Shown: piece after piece, positions 1-5,936 of the stretch | Numbering within the stretch: the first letter of the stretch is position 1 | Layout: the number at the start of each line of letters is the position of its first letter | Source of the DNA: JBMDXB01 sp048594975 | Lineage (GTDB): Bacteria > Acidobacteriota > Vicinamibacteria > Vicinamibacterales > 2-12-FULL-66-21 | Length of the DNA stretch: 25,764 bases | Assembly (NCBI GenBank): GCA_048594975.1 | Contig: JBMDXQ010000048.1 | Coordinates: 1 to 25,764 of the forward strand | Direction of reading: 5' to 3' | Position numbers and translations under genes: made by a program | Notes under the pieces: generated by a model | Told to the model about the DNA's origin: nothing | What the model saw: the letters and a program-made list of their open reading frames with translations, nothing else | Databases searched by the model: none

Positions 1-494
1 TCACCAAGCGCGCCGGCGAGGTGGCGGTGCTGCAGATTCTCGGGGCGCGCGCGACCGTCGTGCGCACGTCGTGGGTCCACGCAGTGCATGGCAACAGCTT
101 CATGCGCACGATCCTCAAGGTGCTGAAGGAGCGCGGCACGGCCAGGGTGGTGGACGATCAGCTCGGCACGCCGACGTCGGCGCGGTCTCTCTGCGGCATG
201 CTGTGGCGGGCGGCGCTCGATCCGGCGATCGGCGGCATCCACCACTGGACCGATGCCGGGGTGGCCAGCTGGTACGATTTCGCCGTGGCTATCGCCGAAG
301 AAGCCGTCGCGCTCGGGTTGCTGCCCGAGTCGGTCCAGGTCGACCCGGTCGCGACGGCCGAGTATCCGACGGCAGCGCCGCGGCCGGCCTACGGCGTGCT
401 GGCCAAGCAGGCCACCATCGCAGCGCTGGGTACGGCGCCGCCGCATTGGCGGGTCAACGTTCGCAAGGTGATGCGAGAGATCGCGCGTGGCTAG
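1..494 (+). CDS. rmlD: dTDP-4-dehydrorhamnose reductase, C-terminal part (5' end outside window)
   Basis: Catalyses the last step of dTDP-L-rhamnose synthesis, NAD(P)H reduction of dTDP-4-keto-L-rhamnose, in the cytoplasm. The frame is open from the first bases of the window and begins TKRAGEVAVLQ, which corresponds to the region just after the catalytic Tyr of the SDR YxxxK motif, so the Lys is at bases 6-8 and the NAD-binding half lies upstream. RTSWV, the DDQLGTPTSA motif and IHHWTDAGVASWYDFA are typical RmlD substrate-domain sequences. It ends with TAG inside the start of rmlB (8-bp overlap), indicating a translationally coupled rhamnose operon that continues upstream of the window. The GTG at 21 is an internal codon, not the start. 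Confidence 0.93.
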   Translation, partial: TKRAGEVAVLQILGARATVVRTSWVHAVHGNSFMRTILKVLKERGTARVVDDQLGTPTSARSLCGMLWRAALDPAIGGIHHWTDAGVASWYDFAVAIAEEAVALGLLPESVQVDPVATAEYPTAAPRPAYGVLAKQATIAALGTAPPHWRVNVRKVMREIARG

Positions 495-1590
495 GTTGCT
501 CGTCACCGGCGGCGCGGGCTTCATCGGCTCGAACTTCGTCCACTACTGGCTGCGCGAGCACCCGGATGATCGCCTCGTGGTCCTCGATGCGCTGACCTAC
601 GCCGGCAATCTCGCCAACCTGGCAGACGCGCTGGAGCGGCCGCAGCTGTGCTTCGTGCACGGCAATATCGTCGATCAGGCGTTGGTAGAAGAGCTGCTGC
701 GGCGGGAGAGCATCGATACAGTGGTCCACTTTGCCGCCGAATCGCACGTGGATCGATCCATTCACGGGCCCGATGCCTTCCTCGAGACCAATATCCTCGG
801 CACGCACAGCCTGCTCAAGGCGGCTCGCCGGATCTGGCTCGAGGAGCGCCGCGTGCCGCGACATCGCTTCCACCACGTCTCGACCGACGAGGTCTACGGC
901 TCACTCGGGCCGGAGGAGCCGCCGTTCCGCGAGACGACAGCCTGCGCGCCGAATTCGCCGTACGCGGCCACCAAGGCCGCCTCAGATCACCTGGTGCGCG
1001 CCTATCACCATACCTACGGGCTGTGCACCACCACCAGCAACTGCTCCAACAACTACGGCCCGTTCCATTTCCCCGAGAAGCTGGTGCCGCTCATCATCGT
1101 CAACCTGCTGGAGGGGCGGAAGCTGCCCGTCTACGGCGACGGGCGCAACGTGCGCGACTGGTTGTACGTCGAGGACCATTGCCACGGCATCGATCTCGTC
1201 GTCTCGCGGGGCGTCAGCGGCGAGGTGTTCAACATCGGCGGCCGCGCCGAGTGCCAGAACCTCGCGCTGGTGCACATGCTGTGCGACATTGCCGACGCGA
1301 GGTTTGCGGCCGATCCGGCCCTGCGGGAGCGCTTCGGCAATGCCCCCGCGGCGCACGGGGCGCGCAGCGCGGAGCTGATAGAGTTCGTGACCGATCGGCC
1401 AGGACACGATCGTCGCTATGCGATCGATTGCAGCAAGCTGCAGTCGCAGCTGGGCTTCGCGCCGTCGATGACGCTGCAGGAAGGCCTGCGCCGGACGTTC
1501 GATTGGTATGTGACCAACGAATCGTGGTGGCGCGCCGTCCTCGCGGGCTCGTACCGCGACTGGATCAAGACGCACTATCGCGGGCTTTAG
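487..1590 (+). CDS. rmlB: dTDP-glucose 4,6-dehydratase
   Basis: Extended short-chain dehydrogenase that converts dTDP-glucose to dTDP-4-keto-6-deoxyglucose using tightly bound NAD+. The 367-residue protein has the Rossmann motif TGGAGFIG (residues 7-14), the catalytic STDEVYG triad region (Thr133, Asp134, Glu135) and SPYAATK with Tyr159/Lys163; the SNNYGPFHFPEKLVPL segment and a C-terminal WYVTNESWW are also family hallmarks. Length is normal. The start is GTG at 487, overlapping the rmlD stop by 8 bp, which suits translational coupling. It is followed after 85 bp by the convergent end of the GMC oxidoreductase gene, so it appears to be the last gene of the rhamnose operon. Product probably feeds O-antigen or exopolysaccharide rhamnose. 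Confidence 0.96.
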   Translation: MARLLVTGGAGFIGSNFVHYWLREHPDDRLVVLDALTYAGNLANLADALERPQLCFVHGNIVDQALVEELLRRESIDTVVHFAAESHVDRSIHGPDAFLETNILGTHSLLKAARRIWLEERRVPRHRFHHVSTDEVYGSLGPEEPPFRETTACAPNSPYAATKAASDHLVRAYHHTYGLCTTTSNCSNNYGPFHFPEKLVPLIIVNLLEGRKLPVYGDGRNVRDWLYVEDHCHGIDLVVSRGVSGEVFNIGGRAECQNLALVHMLCDIADARFAADPALRERFGNAPAAHGARSAELIEFVTDRPGHDRRYAIDCSKLQSQLGFAPSMTLQEGLRRTFDWYVTNESWWRAVLAGSYRDWIKTHYRGL

Positions 1591-1675
1591 TCCGGCGCCG
1601 GCCGGATCATGTCGTGGCCGAGTTCCTGGATCCGCGCGCCGCAGATCTCGTCGCCTCGCCGTCGGACGGCGGCGA

Positions 1676-4240
1676 TCAGGGCAACGCCTTGATCTGGATG
1701 CGCCTGAAGGCAATCAGCGATCGCGGGTCCGGGTACACTTGCAGTCCGATGAACGTCTGCGCGTCGTGCCCCCGCCCCGGGTATGCCGTCGCATTGTCGA
1801 AGACGCAGACCTGTTGCCCATTGAGCCTCACCGAGTAGAGCTGGTTCTCCACCCGTATCTCGTAGTCGTTCCACTCGCCGGCGGGCCGCGCCGCAATCTG
1901 GGTCAGCGTCTCGAAATCGGTGCGGTTGTCCTTGCGGTAGATGGCGCCGGTGCGGTGCACGGGGATGTCGCCGAACTCGTCGATCTGCACCTCGAAGCCG
2001 AAATCGTCGGCGACGAAGGCGGTGTTGTTGTAGCCCTTCGAATCCGGGTCCGGAAACCGCACGTACACTCCCGAGTTTGCGGCATCGTGCCAGCGCAGCC
2101 ACTGCAGCCTCAGGATGTAGTTCGGCGGTACCGGCAGGGTGTGCCAGAAGATGCCCATGTCGTTTCCGGGCATTGTTTCCAGTGTGCCGTTGACCACCCG
2201 CATCGATCCCGGATTGCTCCGGTTCGGCGGCTGGTGGCGGATCGTAGTCATGCGCCAGCCGCCGATGTCGAAGCCGTTGAACAGCACCTGGAATCCCGGG
2301 TCGCCGCTCCAGGGCAGCGGGATCGCGAGCCGATCGCCGAGGCGGCGAGCGAGCGCCACGCCTGTAAGCATCGGGTTCGGAGACCCGATAGTCGGAAACA
2401 GGGCCGGGCCGACCACGTATGCGTTCTTCGTGTGGCGGATCCGCCCGTCGGGAAGCGTCACCGAGTCGCTGGATTCCGCTCCCATGTACAGGCCGCCGGT
2501 CTCGTGGTGCGTCGTTCCCAGCCCGTCCTGGGACGGACTCGGCGGCGCAGCCACGCCGAACACCTTGGCAACGTCCTTCGACGCCTGGTCCATCGCGGCC
2601 CACAGCTCGAAGTCGCGCGCCGCCTTCGGATTCGAGGCACGCACCGCCGGATCGCGCGGATCGGCGATCGTCACCAGCGCGCGCTGTACGCCGAACTCGT
2701 CCTGCTCCGCCGCTCCCGGATCGAGCGTCACGCGGCTCCCCGGGTTGTGCGGCTGCATCTCGCCGATCGCGCGGATGGTCATGACGACGTGCGTGTCGTT
2801 CGCGTTCCGATGTTTCTCGTACGTGTCGATGTCAGGGATCTTCTTGAACAGCTCCGCCTCGGAATTCCCGCCCACGCTGCCGAGACCGGAGGCGGTGATC
2901 TGCAGGTGGAAGGTGGCATGGTCGTTCGTGCCGGCGAACCGATGCCGTCCCTTCACGAACAAGGCGGCAGCCTGGAGCGCCTTGACCGCCGCTGGCAGGT
3001 TCGAGAGCGCCGTGCGCGGAATCCGGACGTCCAGGTTGGAGCGCAGGTGCGCCATGAAATTGGTACCGATCCGCGCGTAGGCGGAAGGCGGCATGTCGCC
3101 GAACGAAGCCAGGGCGAGCCGGATGCTCTCGATGGCGCCGAGGGCGACGACGACCTTCCCGCCCTCCGGCACGCGGATGGTGCCCTGGTTGGTCTCGATC
3201 GAGACCACGCGCCGCTCACTCCCATCGGCCACGGTCACCAGCCGCGACACGTGGCAGCGAGGCACCACCATTACGCGCTTGCGGGCATCGTCTCCGCCCG
3301 ACTCGGCGTAGGCCTCGCGAGCCGCCTTGATGAGCAGCTGGACCGTGCTGAACTTGTTGAAGGGAAAGAAGCCGGCATGCCCGGTCTGTCCCTGCACGGC
3401 GAGCGGCGCCTCGAGCTTCAGCTGATCGCGCGCATCCGGGGGCGGCGGCGTTCCGGGCGGCAGGCCAAGCAACGCCGCCAGATCCTGCGGCGAGGGCGGC
3501 GCCGAGGCATAACGCACGGCGGCGTGATCCGGCAGCGAGGCGAGCGGCATCGCGTCCGTGACCAGGTTCCCCTGGAGCCCGGCGGCGAGCTGCTCCCGCG
3601 CCGCTCGCTGCAACTCGCCGAAGATGAAATCGTTCGTCTGGCTGGTGCCAATCTGGTCCGAGGCCTGCCGGAAGTACCCCGGTGAGCCGTCGGCAAGGGT
3701 TGCGGCGCGCAGATCGTCGACGACGGCCTGCGGCCAGGGCGGGATTGGCAGTTCCTCTTGCAGGAGCTCCGGTGACCAGCCACCCCAGTAGAGCGAACGC
3801 CCGCCCACGCAGTACGCCAGGCCCGGGAAGTTGTGCGACGAATGCCAGGCCAGCCCCCACACCTCCTGCTGCGGTTTGTCCGGACCGAACTGGCCCGCAC
3901 CCTTGAGGGCGGCGATGCTGGTGGCGGGAGGGACGTTCACCCCGAGGACGGGCAGGTTCTGCACGTGCTCGGGGAGGAGAACGGGGCCGCCTTCCAGGAC
4001 CAGGATGCGGTGCTCGCGGGATCGGTCGCGGAAGCTCATGTGCTCGGCGACGACCGCGCCGAACGTCCCTCCGCCGATCACGATCAGATCGAAATCGCGC
4101 GCTTCGATCTGCGGCCGGCCGTCGGCCCGGACGACCGTCCGATCGGTGCTGCGCAGCGCTTCGTCGAGGCCGTTGCACACGTAGCGGCCCAGCACGTCGC
4201 GCGTGAAGTCCGTCACCTGCGACGTCGGATTCGTGGCCAT
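1676..4240 (-). CDS. GMC-family FAD oxidoreductase fused to C-terminal DUF1080 (3-keto-disaccharide hydrolase-like) domain
   Basis: 854 residues with two domains. Residues about 48-645 form a GMC oxidoreductase: FDLIVIGGGTFGAVVAEHM binds the FAD ADP moiety (GGGTFG 56-61), GGRSLYWGGWSPEL is the second FAD contact, and the C-terminal module has THHETGGLYMG (His578/579) and SPNPMLTG (Asn622), matching the His/Asn active-site pair of the family. Residues about 646-854 are a DUF1080 beta-sandwich (FQVLFNGFDIGGWR, SGVYVRFPDPDSKGYNNTAFV, FGFEVQIDEFGDIPVHRTGAIY, WNDYEIRVENQLYSVRLNG). DUF1080 includes enzymes that split 3-keto-disaccharides. Inferred role: oxidise C3 of a glycoside and then cleave it in one polypeptide. 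No signal peptide is seen, so it may act in the cytoplasm. ATG start at 4240 is preceded by a GAGGTGA Shine-Dalgarno. Stands alone: both neighbours are on the opposite strand. Confidence 0.9.
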   Translation of the reverse strand: MATNPTSQVTDFTRDVLGRYVCNGLDEALRSTDRTVVRADGRPQIEARDFDLIVIGGGTFGAVVAEHMSFRDRSREHRILVLEGGPVLLPEHVQNLPVLGVNVPPATSIAALKGAGQFGPDKPQQEVWGLAWHSSHNFPGLAYCVGGRSLYWGGWSPELLQEELPIPPWPQAVVDDLRAATLADGSPGYFRQASDQIGTSQTNDFIFGELQRAAREQLAAGLQGNLVTDAMPLASLPDHAAVRYASAPPSPQDLAALLGLPPGTPPPPDARDQLKLEAPLAVQGQTGHAGFFPFNKFSTVQLLIKAAREAYAESGGDDARKRVMVVPRCHVSRLVTVADGSERRVVSIETNQGTIRVPEGGKVVVALGAIESIRLALASFGDMPPSAYARIGTNFMAHLRSNLDVRIPRTALSNLPAAVKALQAAALFVKGRHRFAGTNDHATFHLQITASGLGSVGGNSEAELFKKIPDIDTYEKHRNANDTHVVMTIRAIGEMQPHNPGSRVTLDPGAAEQDEFGVQRALVTIADPRDPAVRASNPKAARDFELWAAMDQASKDVAKVFGVAAPPSPSQDGLGTTHHETGGLYMGAESSDSVTLPDGRIRHTKNAYVVGPALFPTIGSPNPMLTGVALARRLGDRLAIPLPWSGDPGFQVLFNGFDIGGWRMTTIRHQPPNRSNPGSMRVVNGTLETMPGNDMGIFWHTLPVPPNYILRLQWLRWHDAANSGVYVRFPDPDSKGYNNTAFVADDFGFEVQIDEFGDIPVHRTGAIYRKDNRTDFETLTQIAARPAGEWNDYEIRVENQLYSVRLNGQQVCVFDNATAYPGRGHDAQTFIGLQVYPDPRSLIAFRRIQIKALP

Positions 4241-4439
4241 TGGTCACCTCACCGGATGAGCCGGCCGCCAACCGGTGCGTGCTGCTTCGCGGCGCTACCG
4301 GAGGAGACCGCTGGTTACATCGGTCCTCAACGACAAACGACTGCATGACGAACGGACGCGGAATTCACGGTGAGGCCCTAGCCGCGCACGTGAGCCGCGT
4401 CCACCGGCTTTATGTCGCGCACACATCCAAGACATATCA

Positions 4440-4750
4440 TGCGACCGGGCGCTTGAAGTGCCTGTGGATCTGGCCGCGGAACTCGGCGCGCAGGGATTCC
4501 GCTGGCTCCTCGTCGTCCACGTCCACGGCTCTCCGCTGCACATCCGCGCGCTCGACCAAACGGGTGACATCTTCCATGACCCGTACGGGACGCGATCAAG
4601 ATCCTTGACGGTGGCGACCCGGCGCAGTTCAAGCGATACGGGGATCTGCTCTACGGCAATCCACTGTTCCAGGAGTGGATCAGGGCGGGCGAAGCGCGCG
4701 ACGCGGAGCGGCACGCGCGGCAGCCGGCGGGGGTCGCGGGGAAGCGCTGA
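4440..4750 (+). pseudogene. Remnant resembling a creatininase-family amidohydrolase, frameshifted and internally deleted
   Basis: Two family-like pieces are read in different frames. The first (about 4440-4590) reads DLAAELGAQGFRWLLVVHVHG and then SPLHIRALDQTGDIFHDPYG, like the creatininase-family core around its HGHG/NGHG segment. The second (4589-4750, other frame) reads AIKILDGGDPAQFKRYGDLL and then YGNPLFQEWI before a TGA at 4748, like the family C-terminus. The join falls at base 4589-4590, and the intervening part normally present is missing. No start or ribosome-binding site is seen upstream, and 4241-4439 holds nothing recognisable as the N-terminal part. So 4241-4794 has no intact gene. 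Family assignment is from memory of the motif pattern and is moderate. Confidence 0.45.
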
Positions 4751-4794
4751 CGTTGGGGAGGCTGCCGGCCGCGGCCATCCGAGCGAAACCCCGG

Positions 4795-5577
4795 CTACGC
4801 GTGCAGCCAGCGATCGACCGTACGATCCAGCGCGCGCGACGGTCTCGGCGGAATGTAGAGCGTCGTCATAGCCATGACCGTCGCCTCCGGCAGCTTGGCG
4901 AGTGAGATCCGCGTGATTACCGGATCGCAGACCGGGAACTGCGCCGCTTCGTAGAGGACTACCGGGTGCCGCGGGGGATAGTGCCGCCGCAGCACCCTGG
5001 TCAGCGCGCGCAACCGCTCGGGCCGGCAGGCCATGCCCTTTCGCACGCTGGATTCGCCGAGCACGCCAACCTGCCACAGGATCAGCACGCTCGACGGATC
5101 GAATCGGCGGCGGCTGCCGAGGAAGTCCGTGGCCTCGAAGCTCTGGCAGCCGGCGTCGCCCGGATTGACGCCGAGATCGGCGAACAGGCATGCATCGGCG
5201 GAGATCCCCGGCTGCATCCGCGCGGGCAGGCCCGCACGGCGGACGCGGCGGATGGCGGCATGCGACGCGTTCACGAACACGCCGGGATGGCCGTAGAAGG
5301 CGGCACAGACCTGCTGCCCCCCGAGCACCGCTCCGGCGATGCGGGCGGTCATCTCACGGTAGGTGCGCAGGCGGGGCTTGCCCTCCGCGTAGGTGTCCTC
5401 GAGCGATTCCGCTGTGGGGTTAAGCTGACGGATCCAGGCCTCGGTGGCTGGATCCGTCACGAGGTAGAAGAGCTTCTGCGCCCGCTGCATGCAGTCGAGC
5501 GCCTCGAGCGTCGTCTGCGCCGCCATCGCGATGCCGGTACCGACGACGACGAGCGAGCCACGCCGCGCGTCGCTCAC
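4795..5577 (-). CDS. Borosin-type peptide backbone alpha-N-methyltransferase (split OphMA/SonM-like)
   Basis: 260-residue member of the tetrapyrrole-methylase fold that matches, along its whole length, the methyltransferase half of fungal OphMA and bacterial split-borosin enzymes: GSLVVVGTGI (7-16), KLFYLVTDPATEAWI (35-49), GKPRLRTYREM (66-76), FYGHPGVFVNASH (94-106), PARMQPGISADACLFADL (118-135), FEATDFL, HPVVLYEAAQ and TLYIPPRPSRALD. Arg69, Tyr73 and Tyr95 fall where I recall OphMA Arg72, Tyr76 and Tyr98, the residues needed for amide N-methylation; Tyr63 aligns with OphMA Tyr66. These enzymes use SAM to methylate backbone amides of a ribosomal peptide. Unlike OphMA it has no C-terminal clasp or core, so the substrate must be separate. 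Start is GTG at 5577, overlapping the stop of the upstream peptide gene (GTGA), a sign of coupled translation. Confidence 0.9.
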   Translation of the reverse strand: MSDARRGSLVVVGTGIAMAAQTTLEALDCMQRAQKLFYLVTDPATEAWIRQLNPTAESLEDTYAEGKPRLRTYREMTARIAGAVLGGQQVCAAFYGHPGVFVNASHAAIRRVRRAGLPARMQPGISADACLFADLGVNPGDAGCQSFEATDFLGSRRRFDPSSVLILWQVGVLGESSVRKGMACRPERLRALTRVLRRHYPPRHPVVLYEAAQFPVCDPVITRISLAKLPEATVMAMTTLYIPPRPSRALDRTVDRWLHA

Positions 5578-5894
5578 CGCTTCTTCGTTCCGCTTCGCTT
5601 CTTCGTCGTGGGACGCTTCTTCGACGGCCGCCGCTTCTTCGCTCCGGGCTTCAGGCCTGAAGGTGTCTCGGTGCGGGGGCGCCGGAACGCGCCGCCGACC
5701 TGCGTCAGGTGATCGGCGGCCGAGGCGCCGAGGGCGCGGCGGAGCCGCCCGGAGTCGCGGACGAGCAGCGCGTCCTTCTCGTCAGCCGCGAGACCGGCAC
5801 CGTCGAGCACTCCGCCCGGATCGGCCGCGAACCGCGCCATCAGCTCGGGGCTGGATACGAGTTGCACGAGGAAGTCCTTCAAACGTCCGCTCAT
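5574..5894 (-). CDS. Putative split-borosin precursor peptide with basic KKR-repeat tail
   Basis: 106 residues. Residues 1-55 look like the helical borosin-binding domain of discrete precursors such as Shewanella SonA: MSGRLKDFLVQLVSSPEL, FAADPGGVLDGAGL, then ADEKDALL-VRDSGRLRRAL. The next stretch, ASAADHLTQVGGAF (57-70), occupies the position of the SonA core by my recalled alignment, so it is the best candidate for N-methylated residues. Residues 71-106 are extremely basic (17 Lys/Arg, one Glu) and contain KKR at 86, 92, 98 and 104, an exact period of six with Pro/Ser/Thr/Gly between; this is unlike the hydrophobic borosin cores I know and resembles a histone H1-type tail. No signal peptide. 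AAGGAG lies 6 nt before the ATG. It starts 33 bp after the kinase stop and overlaps the methyltransferase by 4 bp. The basic tail could alternatively be a localisation or nucleic-acid-binding element. Confidence 0.82.
   Translation of the reverse strand: MSGRLKDFLVQLVSSPELMARFAADPGGVLDGAGLAADEKDALLVRDSGRLRRALGASAADHLTQVGGAFRRPRTETPSGLKPGAKKRRPSKKRPTTKKRSGTKKR
5578..5640 (-). repeat. 18-bp tandem repeat encoding the KKRxxx hexads
   Basis: The nonamer CGCTTCTTC (plus strand) occurs at 5578, 5596, 5614 and 5632, exactly 18 bases apart each time, with diverged 9-base spacers. In the reading frame of the precursor it encodes KKR at residues 104, 98, 92 and 86, separated by SGT, PTT and RPS. The fixed spacing suggests growth by unit duplication. 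Confidence 0.9.
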
Positions 5895-5900
5895 CGCTCA

Positions 5901-5906
5901 CTCCTT
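5901..5906 (-). promoter_or_regulatory. Strong Shine-Dalgarno of the precursor gene
   Basis: AAGGAG on the minus strand, six bases (TGAGCG) before the ATG at 5894. It is the strongest ribosome-binding site in the four-gene unit and fixes the precursor start, fitting high expression of the peptide relative to the enzyme, which relies on the GTGA overlap. Confidence 0.75.
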
Positions 5907-5920
5907 CTGAGATGCGGAGG

Positions 5921-5936
5921 GCCGGCGCTAGCCGGC
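5921..5936. repeat. Inverted repeat around the kinase stop codon
   Basis: GCCGGC (5921-5926), GCTA, GCCGGC (5931-5936): each arm is self-complementary and the two arms pair. It spans the kinase TAG (5928-5930) and lies just ahead of the precursor ribosome-binding site. It could shield the precursor mRNA or cause partial termination after the long kinase gene. There is no T-run. Confidence 0.4.

Noticed and set aside
1739..3685. 648-codon plus-strand frame antisense to the GMC-DUF1080 gene
   Set aside because: Arg/His-rich shadow with no family motif, opposite a clear two-domain enzyme.
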